A stretch of DNA of 20,697 nucleotides from Flavobacterium psychrophilum (GTDB lineage Bacteria; Bacteroidota; Bacteroidia; Flavobacteriales; Flavobacteriaceae): contig CAMBOW010000025.1 of assembly GCA_945869365.1 (NCBI GenBank), positions 1 through 20,697 of the forward strand, read 5' to 3'. The notes under the pieces are model-generated. The model was not told where the DNA came from. It did no database searches and worked only from the letters and a program-made list of their open reading frames with translations. Positions 1-8,135 of this stretch are shown here, piece after piece. The number at the start of each line of letters is the position of its first letter. Position 1 is the first letter of the stretch. The translations under genes were made by a program, and so were the position numbers.

Positions 1-140
1 TTGGCTTCGCTCACGTTCACGCTACACCGATTGAGTAAATAAGAGCAGATTTTAGCCTATTTTTCACTATAAGTTAAATCTATACTAAATCATCATTCCG
101 CTGAATTTCAGTGTTTTAATTGCTTTTATTTAAACTTATT
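1..140. other. AT-rich left edge without a supportable gene
   Basis: No gene can be supported here. The first 40 bases are less AT-rich than the rest, and one forward frame stays open for 13 codons before TAA at 40-42; this could be the tail of a gene cut by the window edge, but it is too short to judge. A weak hairpin (stem about 99-104 with 108-113, including a G-T pair) precedes TTTTAA and might end a rightward transcript from outside the window. The corA stop codon lies just to the right at 141-143. Confidence 0.4.
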
Positions 141-1223
141 TTAAAACCACTTTTTACGTTTGAAATACCACGCCATTCCAAGCGCAACCACAGCCATAAA
201 TCCTATTACTACATAATAACCATAGGGATTCTCTAGTTCGGGCATGTGCTCGAAATTCATTCCATACACACCTACAATAAAGGTTAAGGGCATGAAGATT
301 ACCGAAACCAAAGTGAGCACTTTCATAATCTCATTCATGCGGTTACTTTGAGACGAAAAGTAAAAACTCGAAGCGCTGTCTAAAGTGTTAATGTCGTATT
401 CTATTTGCTCTAAAATCTCGATTAACTTTTGATGCAAACGCACAAAGAACGTATAATTAGCTTGGTCTATATTTGACAGCGAAACATCGTCTTGTTCGCT
501 TTTTAGATTGTACAACGCATCGCGTAAAGGCAAAATGGAGCGCTTCAGGAAATTCAAGTTTTCTCGGTAGCCCTCAATCTCTACCAGTACCGCAGGATCG
601 TCGTTAGACTTTGATTTAATCAACAATTTTTCGATGGCCTCTTCATAGAACTCAATGGTGATGTAGAAGTTTTCCATAACTGCATCGAGCAGCAAATACA
701 ACAAATAATCGTTTTGTTTTTTGCGCACAATGCCGCTGTGGGTTTTGATGCGTTCGCGAATATGGGTAAAAAAATCGCTTTTCTTCTCCTGAAACGAGAC
801 TAGTAAATTGTCTTTTAGCACAAAACTTATTTGCTCCACGTGCACGTGTTGGTCGTCTTCCCCTGGCAAAATAGACTTGATACTAAAAAACAAGATTTGA
901 TCTAATTCCTCAGTTTTGGATCGCTTGGAAACGTTTAGAATATCGCTCACAACATGGGGCTCTAGTCCAATTAGTTCACCTGTTTTTTTAATTAAATCAA
1001 TGTTATGTAATCCGTGGATATTTAACCACTTAACATCGTTTTTTTGCAGTTCATCTTGCAGTTCTTTTGCTACGCGATCCAAACTCACTTTTTTGTATTC
1101 TTCGAATCCTTTTTCGTTGTATACAAACAACTGCATTTCTACCGGATCGGTGGTATACACACCCGTATATTCAAAATAATTGGGTTGAATTTTTCGAACT
1201 TTTTTGTAGCTAACTCGTTTCAA
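141..1223 (-). CDS. corA: CorA-family magnesium/cobalt transporter
   Basis: CorA proteins are homopentameric inner-membrane channels for Mg2+ and Co2+, with a large cytoplasmic domain and two C-terminal membrane helices. The 360-residue protein ends with TM1 (about 299-320), directly followed by the family signature YGMN (GMN at 321-323), then an acidic loop, TM2 (about 335-353) and a basic cytoplasmic tail FKRKKWF. The N-terminal part is the mixed alpha/beta domain with a long helical stalk. Length and architecture are those of a full-length CorA. No ATG is available at the start: the frame opens with TTG at 1223, and an in-frame stop lies 12 codons upstream. The first residues (MKRVSYKKVRK) look right for flavobacterial CorA, so I keep TTG. 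The gene is divergent from hutI. The family is certain; the metal preferred is not visible. Confidence 0.95.
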   Translation of the reverse strand: MKRVSYKKVRKIQPNYFEYTGVYTTDPVEMQLFVYNEKGFEEYKKVSLDRVAKELQDELQKNDVKWLNIHGLHNIDLIKKTGELIGLEPHVVSDILNVSKRSKTEELDQILFFSIKSILPGEDDQHVHVEQISFVLKDNLLVSFQEKKSDFFTHIRERIKTHSGIVRKKQNDYLLYLLLDAVMENFYITIEFYEEAIEKLLIKSKSNDDPAVLVEIEGYRENLNFLKRSILPLRDALYNLKSEQDDVSLSNIDQANYTFFVRLHQKLIEILEQIEYDINTLDSASSFYFSSQSNRMNEIMKVLTLVSVIFMPLTFIVGVYGMNFEHMPELENPYGYYVVIGFMAVVALGMAWYFKRKKWF

Positions 1224-1292
1224 AATAGAATAATTTGAGGGAAAGGTAGGAGTTTTTAAAATTCCAATTTACATTTACCAAAAAAAATCGGC

Positions 1293-2531
1293 ATGTCTAT
1301 TTTACTCACCAACATCAAGTCCTTGCTTCAGATTCGCCCAGCATCTATATCTAAAGTCGTTGGCAACGATATGGCCGAATTACCGCAACTCGAACAAGCC
1401 TATTTGCGCATCGAAAATGACTGCATTACCCAGTTTGGCCCGATGACCAATTGTCCAAATGTTGCGCAACACGAGGTAATTGACGCAACCGACCGTTTTG
1501 TGTTGCCCTCGTGGTGCGACAGCCACAGTCATTTGGTCTATGCGGGAAATCGGGAACAAGAATTTGTAGACCGCATCAACGGATTGAGCTACGCAGAAAT
1601 CGCAGCCAAAGGTGGTGGCATTCTCAATTCGGCAGAAAAACTCCATTTAGCCACCGAAGACGAATTGTACCAACAGGCCGAATTGCGCCTGCAAGAAGTA
1701 ATGCATATGGGAACTGGCGCACTCGAGATTAAATCGGGTTATGGCTTAACCCTAGACGGAGAACTCAAAATGCTGCGCGTCATTCAACGATTAAAAGCCA
1801 ATTACCCCATAGCCATCAAAGCGACATTTTTGGGCGCTCATGCCTTTCCTAAAACATTTGCCAACAGCCCTTCTGGCTATATAAATTTACTCTGCAACGA
1901 AATGTTGCCAGTAATTGCTCAAGAAAACTTGGCCGACTTTATCGACGTGTTTTGCGAAAAGGGCTATTTTTCAGTAGCTGACACGATTCAAATTATGGAA
2001 GCGGGAGCCATATACAATTTAACACCTAAGATTCATGTCAATCAGTTTAATGCGATTGGAGGAGTCGCTGCAGCGGTTGAACACCATGCACTTTCGGTAG
2101 ACCATTTAGAAATTATCACAGCCGAGGATATTCTCGCGTTGCAAAACAGCAAAACTATGCCGGTGGCGTTACCCGGCTGCTCCTACTTTTTGGGCATTCC
2201 CTACACGCCAGCGCGCGAAATTATAAATGCCAATTTGCCCTTGGCTTTGGCCTCAGACTATAATCCGGGCTCCTGCCCTTCTGGGAACATGAATTTTGTA
2301 GTGGCTGCGGCTTGCATCAAAATGAAGATGACGCCCGAGGAAGCTATTAATGCGGCTACGCTAAACGGCGCCTACGCCATGGGATTGAGCGAAACGCACG
2401 GCAGCATTACCATTGGCAAAAAAGCCAATTTGATAATCACCAAAAAACTACCTTCCTACTACCAAATCCCCTATGCATTTGGTAGTAATCCGATTTCGCA
2501 AATTATCTTGAACGGAAAAGTAATTGCATAA
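1293..2531 (+). CDS. hutI: Imidazolonepropionase (histidine degradation)
   Basis: HutI is a cytoplasmic metal-dependent hydrolase that opens 4-imidazolone-5-propionate to N-formimidoyl-L-glutamate, the third step of histidine degradation. The 412-residue protein has the amidohydrolase layout. The metal ligands are visible: the HxH pair in CDSHSHLVYAGNRE (His78, His80), His248 in KIHVNQFNAIGG and Asp322 in SDYNPGSCPSGN. The substrate-site stretch LEIKSGYGLTLDGELKMLR (about 144-162) is also typical. Length is normal. A strong hairpin terminator follows directly, so hutI is not co-transcribed with the hutG-like gene further on, which would catalyse the next step. No histidine ammonia-lyase or urocanase gene is in the window. 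I saw no clear promoter between corA and hutI. Confidence 0.97.
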   Translation: MSILLTNIKSLLQIRPASISKVVGNDMAELPQLEQAYLRIENDCITQFGPMTNCPNVAQHEVIDATDRFVLPSWCDSHSHLVYAGNREQEFVDRINGLSYAEIAAKGGGILNSAEKLHLATEDELYQQAELRLQEVMHMGTGALEIKSGYGLTLDGELKMLRVIQRLKANYPIAIKATFLGAHAFPKTFANSPSGYINLLCNEMLPVIAQENLADFIDVFCEKGYFSVADTIQIMEAGAIYNLTPKIHVNQFNAIGGVAAAVEHHALSVDHLEIITAEDILALQNSKTMPVALPGCSYFLGIPYTPAREIINANLPLALASDYNPGSCPSGNMNFVVAAACIKMKMTPEEAINAATLNGAYAMGLSETHGSITIGKKANLIITKKLPSYYQIPYAFGSNPISQIILNGKVIA

Positions 2532-2565
2532 AAAAAAGGAACCTATTGGTTCCTTTTTTGTTTTT
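2531..2565. terminator. Two-way intrinsic terminator between hutI and the coiled-coil gene
   Basis: The inverted repeat GGAACC (2538-2543), loop TATT, GGTTCC (2548-2553) is extended by A-tract/T-tract pairing (2531-2537 with 2554-2559) and followed by TGTTTTT. Each strand has a U-run after the stem, so it can stop hutI from the left and the converging gene from the right. Confidence 0.85.
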
Positions 2566-2576
2566 ATGGTATGCTA

Positions 2577-3461
2577 TTATTTCAAGGTGAAATTGGTTTT
2601 GGAAACCAACTCGCCGTTGTCGAATAAATTTACAGTGTAGGATCCTTTTTGAAAATTGCTGCCTTGTAAATCTTGAGAAACATCAACTGTTTTGTTTTCA
2701 AATTTCACGGTAGAAATAAAGCTATACGTCAATATATTTCCGTTAAAATTCTCTGATTGTTTGTCACCCAATACATTGTTTTTGCTGTCAATTACTTGTA
2801 CGTAGTATTTTTTGTCACCCGATTTGGCTACTTTGTTTTCAGCTATCGTGAAGTTGATTTTTAATACATCGGCACTTTTGGCTTTTTCGGTGGCGATTTG
2901 TCTGCCTTTGCTTTTCAATTTGTAAGCAGCCGTTTTTAAATTGGTGATGATTAATTTGGATGCAACTTCTACGGTTTTTGACAACTCTTGGTTTTCACCC
3001 ACCAACACCTCGTTAAATTTTTTGGCCTCACCCAATACCATTACGGTACTATCACGTTGTACAGTTAAGGTTTCGTTGGCTTTTTTGAGTACTTCATTTT
3101 CCTGCATCAATACTTTCATTTTCTCTTCCAATTCCAAGTATTGTTTTTTGTATTTTGCCATTGATGCAACATCTCCTTTTGATCGTTTTAAATCAGCCAA
3201 CAAATTCACCACTTTTTCGCGCTCGGCGATCAATTCATCTGACATGGACGTGTTTTCAGCAATAGCGGCATCATAGGTTGCTTTTAAGGCTTCTAAATCT
3301 TTGGTAACACTGTCTTTTTCTGACGTAGTTTTGGTCAATTCAGTTTGCAAAGCTTTGGCGTCCGACGTGATTTTAAAAATATAAACCAAGCTTCCTACAA
3401 GCAATACAGCGAGCACAGTAATGATGGCTTTTAAATTTGAATTGTTTTTCTGATTTTCCAT
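2577..3461 (-). CDS. Membrane-anchored coiled-coil protein of unknown function
   Basis: I cannot assign a function. The 294-residue protein starts with a short polar N terminus (MENQKNNSNLK), then one membrane helix (about 11-31), then a long heptad-rich helical region (about 35-165; ELTKTTSEKDSV, AEREKVVNLLADL, EEKMKVLMQENEVLKKANETL) and a basic linker. The C-terminal ~95 residues look like a beta-rich domain (KINFTIAENKVAKSGDKKYYVQ). The likely topology is a single-pass anchor with the coiled coil and C-terminal domain outside the cytoplasm; this is inferred from the helix position only. I chose ATG at 3461 over an in-frame upstream ATG at 3485, because a -7-like element occupies 3483-3490. 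It is alone on the minus strand between hutI and the hutG-like gene. Coiled-coil proteins like this easily attract misleading chromosome-segregation names; nothing here supports one. Confidence 0.85.
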   Translation of the reverse strand: MENQKNNSNLKAIITVLAVLLVGSLVYIFKITSDAKALQTELTKTTSEKDSVTKDLEALKATYDAAIAENTSMSDELIAEREKVVNLLADLKRSKGDVASMAKYKKQYLELEEKMKVLMQENEVLKKANETLTVQRDSTVMVLGEAKKFNEVLVGENQELSKTVEVASKLIITNLKTAAYKLKSKGRQIATEKAKSADVLKINFTIAENKVAKSGDKKYYVQVIDSKNNVLGDKQSENFNGNILTYSFISTVKFENKTVDVSQDLQGSNFQKGSYTVNLFDNGELVSKTNFTLK

Positions 3462-3482
3462 AATTTTTTTGATTTGTTTCGA

Positions 3483-3490
3483 CAAAAATA
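3483..3490 (-). promoter_or_regulatory. Bacteroidota -7 element for the coiled-coil gene
   Basis: On the minus strand this reads TATTTTTG, matching TAnnTTTG. It lies 22 nt before the ATG at 3461, a normal distance for a short leader. I find no convincing TTTG or TTG at 19-22 nt upstream, so this is half a promoter by sequence. Confidence 0.5.
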
Positions 3491-3511
3491 ATAATATTTG
3501 AACGAATAACG

Positions 3512-3519
3512 TAAGTTTG
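3512..3519 (+). promoter_or_regulatory. Bacteroidota -7 element for the hutG-like gene
   Basis: TAAGTTTG matches TAnnTTTG and lies 38 nt before the ATG at 3558. It overlaps a possible GTG start at 3519, which argues that translation starts at 3558. No good -33 element was found at the usual spacing. Confidence 0.5.
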
Positions 3520-3557
3520 TGCCAATATATTACAACTACCGCACTACCGCACTAATT

Positions 3558-4625
3558 ATGGAAAAAATAATTCCTTTTCACGCTTCCGAATTAGCAAAAA
3601 TTACCAACCACCGCAGCGGTGAAATCAAATTTGGTGAACGCATGCTTACGGTGCCGCCACAGGTAAAACTCGAGGATTTTCTTGTAGAATGCCCTGCCCG
3701 ATTTGTGTTGTTTGGCATCCCCGAAGACATTGGGGTTCGAGCCAATTATGGCAGGCCTGGTGCGGCATCGGCTTGGAAAAGTGCCATTAGCAGCATTGCT
3801 AACATACAATACAATCCATTTTGCAAAGGAAAAGAACTGCTGGTATTGGGTCAATTGGACGTGCAAAAAGAAATGGCCGAAGTGCAACAACTTGATTTTC
3901 ATCAAACTGCCGACCGCAAGCGAATGAACGAATTGGTCGAGGCCGTTGACAAAGAAGTTACACACCTCATCACGCAAATTGTGCGCGCCGGTAAACTGCC
4001 CATCGTAATTGGTGGTGGACACAACAACGCCTATGGGATGATTAAAGGAACCGCATTGGCCAAAGGACAAGCCGTGAGCGCCGTGAATTTTGACGCCCAT
4101 TCTGATTTTCGCATTTTAGAAGGTCGTCACAGCGGCAATGGCTTTTCGTATGCGTTTGAAGAAGGCTTTTTACAACAGTATTTTATTTTTGGGTTGCACG
4201 AAAACTATACTTCCAAACAAGTTTTGTCCAACATAAAAAACTTGATTCACCGGGTGCGTTACACTACCTATGATGAAATTGCCATTCGCGGAGCCAAAAA
4301 ATTTGAAACCGAATTGCAAAACGCCGAACGCTTTATTGCGGGATCGGCATTTGGAATTGAGTTGGATTTAGATGCCATACCCAATATTGCCAGTAGTGCG
4401 ATGACTCTCAGCGGATTTTCAGTAGAACAAGCCCGACAGTATGTGCATCATTTTGGCAAAAATCAAAACGCAGCCTATTTGCACATTTGCGAAGGTGCTC
4501 CCGAATTGGGCGATGACAAAAATCAGCAATTGGTGGGTAAATTAATCGGGTATTTGGTTACCGATTTTATGAAAGCGAACAGCCCGGCAGATAAAAAAAT
4601 CCAAAACATTACCGTAAACTGGTAG
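3558..4625 (+). CDS. hutG: Arginase-family hydrolase, probably formimidoylglutamase
   Basis: Members of this ureohydrolase family use a two-manganese centre to hydrolyse guanidino or formimino groups. As HutG it would convert N-formimidoylglutamate, the product of HutI, to glutamate and formamide. All three metal-binding motifs are present in the 355-residue protein: IGGGHNNAYG (His155), NFDAHSDFR (Asp179, His181, Asp183) and ELDLDAI (Asp270, Asp272). An N-terminal extension of about 45 residues precedes the FGIPED strand. Only hutI nearby points to the histidine pathway; arginase and agmatinase share the motifs, so the substrate is inferred from context. ATG 3558 is chosen over GTG 3519, which overlaps the -7 element. 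Transcription is separate from hutI, with a terminator and an opposite-strand gene between them. Confidence 0.87.
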   Translation: MEKIIPFHASELAKITNHRSGEIKFGERMLTVPPQVKLEDFLVECPARFVLFGIPEDIGVRANYGRPGAASAWKSAISSIANIQYNPFCKGKELLVLGQLDVQKEMAEVQQLDFHQTADRKRMNELVEAVDKEVTHLITQIVRAGKLPIVIGGGHNNAYGMIKGTALAKGQAVSAVNFDAHSDFRILEGRHSGNGFSYAFEEGFLQQYFIFGLHENYTSKQVLSNIKNLIHRVRYTTYDEIAIRGAKKFETELQNAERFIAGSAFGIELDLDAIPNIASSAMTLSGFSVEQARQYVHHFGKNQNAAYLHICEGAPELGDDKNQQLVGKLIGYLVTDFMKANSPADKKIQNITVNW

Positions 4626-4651
4626 GCAAAACCAAGCAAATTTAAATACCC

Positions 4652-4659
4652 TATCTTTG
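4652..4659 (+). promoter_or_regulatory. Candidate -7 element for rhlE
   Basis: TATCTTTG matches TAnnTTTG and lies 45 nt upstream of the rhlE ATG. A matching TTTG at the usual distance is not evident, so confidence is limited. Confidence 0.4.
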
Positions 4660-4704
4660 ACGCCGTATTCCATTACTTATTTTGGGATATGAAATTTTAT
4701 ACTT

Positions 4705-5955
4705 ATGTTATTTGAAGAATTATCCCTTTCCAAGAGTATTCAACGCGCCGTATTCGAAGCCGGCTACACCGAAACGACTCCCATCCAAGAACAAGCCATT
4801 CCTATTGTATTAACCGGCCGCGATTTAGTAGGCTGTGCACAAACGGGTACCGGCAAAACAGCAGCCTTTGCTATTCCTATTATACATCAATTGCACCGCA
4901 TGGTGGGCTCTTCCAAAAAAGCCAAAGCCATTCGTGCCTTAGTGATTACACCCACTCGAGAATTGGCTGTGCAAATTGGACAAAATTTTGACAAATATGG
5001 CCAATACACCAACCTGACCCAACTCACCATTTTTGGTGGCGTTTCGCAAATCCCACAGGTGGATGTGTTGCGCAAAGGAGTAGATGTTTTAGTTGCCACG
5101 CCCGGAAGATTATTAGACTTACACAAACAAGGATATATTGATTTAGACCAATTGCACACCTTGGTGCTTGATGAAGCCGATCAGATGCTCGACATGGGCT
5201 TTGTGAACGATGTGAAAAAAATCGTGAAACTCACGCCCAACAACCGCCAAACTCTATTGTTTTCGGCCACCATGCCCATTGCAATTCGCGAATTAGCTGA
5301 GTTATTTCTAAAAGATCCAGCCAGCGTGACGGTTTCACCCGTTTCTTCTACCGCCGAAAAGGTTGAACAACGCATCTATTTTGTAGACAAAACCGAAAAA
5401 AGAAATTTACTATATCACCTCATCCGCAACGAAAAACTGAGCGATGTATTGGTGTTTTCGCGCACCAAACACGGCGCCGACAATGTGGTAAAAGCTCTGC
5501 GCAAACACGGCGTGGCCGCCGAAGCCATTCACGGCGACAAATCGCAATCGGCCAGACAACGGGTGTTGGATGCCTTTAAAAATAAAAAAGTAGGTGTTTT
5601 GGTTGCCACCGATATTGCGGCACGAGGCATCGACATTGATTTGCTTCCTTTTGTGATCAATTTTGATTTGCCCAATATTCCAGAAACTTATGTACACCGC
5701 ATTGGCCGTACCGGTCGTGCAGGGAGCAGCGGCGTAGCGATTTCGTTTTGCAGCAAAGACGAGGCACCCTACTGGAAAGATATTCAAAAATTGATCAAGG
5801 TAGATGTGCAAGTAATAACCGATCATCCGTATCCTTGGCACGAAGGCAGCCCGATTGAAGAAACTGCTCCGCCTCAAAACTCCAATCGAAGTGGGGGCGC
5901 GCACAAATCAAGAAAATCGACACAATCGAAACAAAACAAAAAACGCTGGTATTAA
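4705..5955 (+). CDS. rhlE: DEAD-box ATP-dependent RNA helicase, RhlE type
   Basis: This cytoplasmic ATP-dependent helicase remodels RNA structure in ribosome assembly or RNA decay. The 416-residue protein shows every DEAD-box motif in order: Q motif TPIQEQAI (25-32), Walker A AQTGTGKT (45-52), PTRELAVQ (83-90), TPGRLLD (132-138), DEAD (156-159), SAT (187-189), VLVFSRTKHGADN (248-260), ATDIAARGID (301-310) and HRIGRTGRAG (331-340). After the second RecA-like domain comes a short tail ending in a Ser/Lys/Gln-rich basic stretch, common in RhlE proteins and probably RNA-binding. The start fits family N termini (MLFEELSLSKSI). The last codons and TAA lie within the terminator hairpin. Assignment to the RhlE subgroup rests on overall likeness and short length. 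Confidence 0.93.
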   Translation: MLFEELSLSKSIQRAVFEAGYTETTPIQEQAIPIVLTGRDLVGCAQTGTGKTAAFAIPIIHQLHRMVGSSKKAKAIRALVITPTRELAVQIGQNFDKYGQYTNLTQLTIFGGVSQIPQVDVLRKGVDVLVATPGRLLDLHKQGYIDLDQLHTLVLDEADQMLDMGFVNDVKKIVKLTPNNRQTLLFSATMPIAIRELAELFLKDPASVTVSPVSSTAEKVEQRIYFVDKTEKRNLLYHLIRNEKLSDVLVFSRTKHGADNVVKALRKHGVAAEAIHGDKSQSARQRVLDAFKNKKVGVLVATDIAARGIDIDLLPFVINFDLPNIPETYVHRIGRTGRAGSSGVAISFCSKDEAPYWKDIQKLIKVDVQVITDHPYPWHEGSPIEETAPPQNSNRSGGAHKSRKSTQSKQNKKRWY

Positions 5956-5969
5956 CCAGCGTTTTTTTT
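5941..5969. terminator. Two-way terminator overlapping the rhlE stop codon
   Basis: The perfect 10-bp stem AAACGCTGGT (5941-5950) pairs with ACCAGCGTTT (5955-5964) across the loop ATTA, followed by a run of T. The rhlE stop TAA (5953-5955) begins in the loop. On the minus strand the same stem is followed by TTTGTTTTG, so it can also serve the converging ettA gene. Confidence 0.9.
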
Positions 5970-5975
5970 ATGAAC

Positions 5976-7670
5976 CTAATTCCGAATTAATTTACGGTAT
6001 TTGATTCGTTTGGGCGTCAAATCGCCACCCAAGCGTTTCTTCTTATTTTCTTCGTAATCTGAGAATCCACCCTCAAAATAATACACTTCTGAATTGCCTT
6101 CAAAAGCCAAAATGTGCGTACAAATACGATCCAAAAACCAACGGTCGTGAGAAATAACTACGGCGCAACCGGCGAAATTCTCTAAACCTTCTTCTAAGGC
6201 TCGCAGCGTATTGAGATCTAAATCATTGGTAGGCTCGTCGAGCAACAACACATTGCCTTCTTCTTTTAAGGTCATGGCCAAATGCAGGCGGTTGCGTTCT
6301 CCACCAGATAGCGTAGCTACTTTTTTGTTCTGATCGGATCCACCAAAATTAAAGCGAGACAAATAGGCTCTCGAATTCACCTGACGTCCTCCCATCATGA
6401 TGAGTTCCTGTCCGTCGCAAAAATTTTCCCAAATCGATTTGTTCGGGTCAATGTTTGAATGCGCCTGATCGACGTAAGCGATTTTTACCGTTTCGCCAAT
6501 ATCAAAGGTTCCGGCATCGGCCGCTTGTTCGCCCATAATCATTCTAAAAATGGTGGACTTACCGGCTCCATTGGGCCCAATAATCCCCACTATACCGGCT
6601 TGTGGCAAGGTGAAATTTAAATTATCATACAACAATTTATCGCCAAAGGCTTTGGCCACATTTTTGGCTTCGATCACATTGGTTCCCAAACGAGGTCCGT
6701 TGGGGATATAAATTTCTAAGTTCTCGTCCAGTTGTTTTTGATCCTCGTTCAAGAGTTTGTCGTAGTTCTGTAAACGGGCTTTTTGCTTGGTTTGACGGCC
6801 TTTGGCTCCTTGTCGCACCCAATCCAACTCGCGTTCTAAAGTCTTGCGGCGTTTGGACGCTACTTTTTCTTCCAAGGCCATGCGGCTTGATTTTTGATCC
6901 AACCAAGACGAATAATTGCCTTTCCAGGGAATGCCTTCGCCACGGTCGAGTTCTAAAATCCAACCGGCCACATTGTCCAAGAAATACCGGTCGTGCGTTA
7001 CCGCGATAACCGTTCCGGCATATTGCGCCAAATGTTGCTCCAACCACAACACGCTCTCGGCGTCCAAGTGGTTGGTGGGCTCATCGAGCAATAACACATC
7101 GGGCTGTTGCAACAACAAGCGGCACAAGGCCACGCGGCGGCGTTCTCCACCCGATAAATTTTTGATGAGCATGTCGGGTTCTGGCGTGCGCAAGGCATCC
7201 ATTGCGATTTCTAGTTTGGTATCAATTTCCCAAGCGCCCAAAGCATCAATCTTGTCTTGCAAGTCGGCTTGGCGGTCCATGAGCTGCTGCATTTTATCGG
7301 CATCTTCATAGACGTCGGGCAACCCAAATTGGTCGTTGATTTTATTGAACTCATCCAAGACAGCCATGGTTTCGGCCACGCCTTCGCGGACGATGTCAAT
7401 CACCGTTTTGCTGTCGTCAAGTTGCGGTTCTTGCTCCAAATACCCCACGGTGTAGCCTGGTGCAAATACCACATCGCCTTGGTAGTTTTTGTCCACACCG
7501 GCAATGATCTTGAGCAAGGACGATTTTCCGGAACCATTGAGTCCCAGAATTCCAATTTTGGCTCCGTAAAAGAAACTTAAATAAATGTTTTTTAATACTT
7601 GTTTGTCGCTGCTGGAGTAGGTTTTACTCAGGCGCTGCATGGAGAATATGACTTTTTTATCGTCTGACAT
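5976..7670 (-). CDS. ettA: Energy-dependent translational throttle protein EttA (ABC-F ATPase)
   Basis: EttA is a soluble ABC-F ATPase that binds the ribosomal E site and gates the first elongation steps according to ATP level. The 564-residue protein has two ABC domains and no membrane segment. Domain 1: Walker A GLNGSGKS (43-50), an arm insertion (about 105-150), signature LSGGERRR (172-179), Walker B DEPTNHLD (196-203) and switch THDR (225-228). A charged linker (about 260-320) follows. Domain 2: GPNGAGKST (365-373), LSGGERNRLHLA (454-465), DEPTNDLD (478-485) and SHDRWFLD. The LSGGERNRLHLA form and length are typical of EttA within the ABC-F group. The cytochrome gene lies 49 nt upstream on the same strand with no hairpin between them, so read-through is possible. 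Confidence 0.95.
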   Translation of the reverse strand: MSDDKKVIFSMQRLSKTYSSSDKQVLKNIYLSFFYGAKIGILGLNGSGKSSLLKIIAGVDKNYQGDVVFAPGYTVGYLEQEPQLDDSKTVIDIVREGVAETMAVLDEFNKINDQFGLPDVYEDADKMQQLMDRQADLQDKIDALGAWEIDTKLEIAMDALRTPEPDMLIKNLSGGERRRVALCRLLLQQPDVLLLDEPTNHLDAESVLWLEQHLAQYAGTVIAVTHDRYFLDNVAGWILELDRGEGIPWKGNYSSWLDQKSSRMALEEKVASKRRKTLERELDWVRQGAKGRQTKQKARLQNYDKLLNEDQKQLDENLEIYIPNGPRLGTNVIEAKNVAKAFGDKLLYDNLNFTLPQAGIVGIIGPNGAGKSTIFRMIMGEQAADAGTFDIGETVKIAYVDQAHSNIDPNKSIWENFCDGQELIMMGGRQVNSRAYLSRFNFGGSDQNKKVATLSGGERNRLHLAMTLKEEGNVLLLDEPTNDLDLNTLRALEEGLENFAGCAVVISHDRWFLDRICTHILAFEGNSEVYYFEGGFSDYEENKKKRLGGDLTPKRIKYRKLIRN

Positions 7671-7719
7671 AAGGAATTAGGTATAAAATTAATTTTTATT
7701 GATGTGTAAGGTACTCGAT

Positions 7720-8118
7720 TTATTTCATCTTCAAAATGTAGTTCAACATTTCGGTAGCTTCCGCTTGGCTCAGTCCAGGATGAGCCGTCATGGGTGTTTC
7801 TCCCCAATTGCCTTTTCCGCCTTTGATGATTTTGTCGGTCAACATGGGAATATCTTTTGTGGTATAGCGCTCGGCGATTTGTGTATACGAAGGCCCAATG
7901 ATGCTTTCTTTTTGATGGTGGCAGGCTGCACAGTCGTTGGCAGCTAATAAGTCCTCGGCTGATGAAAACGCATTGTTTGCCGCTGATTCAGCTGTAGTGT
8001 TTTGTTCTGAGGCTGCTTGAGTTGCATTGTTACCTCCAAAATTGCAAGAGGAAACCGTATACAGACATAAAAAAGCCAGAAATAGATAGAGGTTGTGCTT
8101 TACTTTTGGTAATGTCAT
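7720..8118 (-). CDS. Monohaem c-type cytochrome lipoprotein
   Basis: This is a small membrane-anchored electron-transfer protein facing the periplasm. The 132-residue protein has a lipoprotein signal: hydrophobic stretch (about 9-22) ending in the lipobox-like TVSSC, with Cys25 as acylation site. A low-complexity Asn/Ala/Ser/Thr linker (26-55) follows, then a class I cytochrome c domain. The haem motif is CAACH (63-67), with Pro76 in the IIGPSY loop. Met110 in GNWGETPM is the probable distal axial ligand, and the C-terminal helix carries EMLNYILKM. The domain resembles cytochromes c551/c552 of Bacteroidota. The gene starts 17 nt after the stop of the 58-residue membrane protein, so they are probably co-transcribed. 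The redox partner cannot be told from here. Confidence 0.92.
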   Translation of the reverse strand: MTLPKVKHNLYLFLAFLCLYTVSSCNFGGNNATQAASEQNTTAESAANNAFSSAEDLLAANDCAACHHQKESIIGPSYTQIAERYTTKDIPMLTDKIIKGGKGNWGETPMTAHPGLSQAEATEMLNYILKMK

Positions 8119-8135
8119 AGCTAATGAAATTTGAA

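Noticed and set aside
1..42. C-terminal tail of a gene cut by the left edge
   Set aside because: Only 13 codons, no recognisable motif, and other frames are also open over part of the stretch.
99..119. Hairpin followed by TTTTAA near the left edge as a terminator
   Set aside because: Six pairs with one G-T and a 3-nt loop; the gene it would serve is not in the window. Mentioned only as weak.
3519..3557. GTG start adding 13 residues to the hutG-like protein
   Set aside because: The GTG overlaps the -7 element TAAGTTTG at 3512-3519, so it would not be in the transcript; the ATG at 3558 is better.
4689..4715. Eight-codon leader ORF overlapping the rhlE start
   Set aside because: No runs of a regulatory amino acid, no attenuator-like pairing; such short frames occur by chance in AT-rich DNA.
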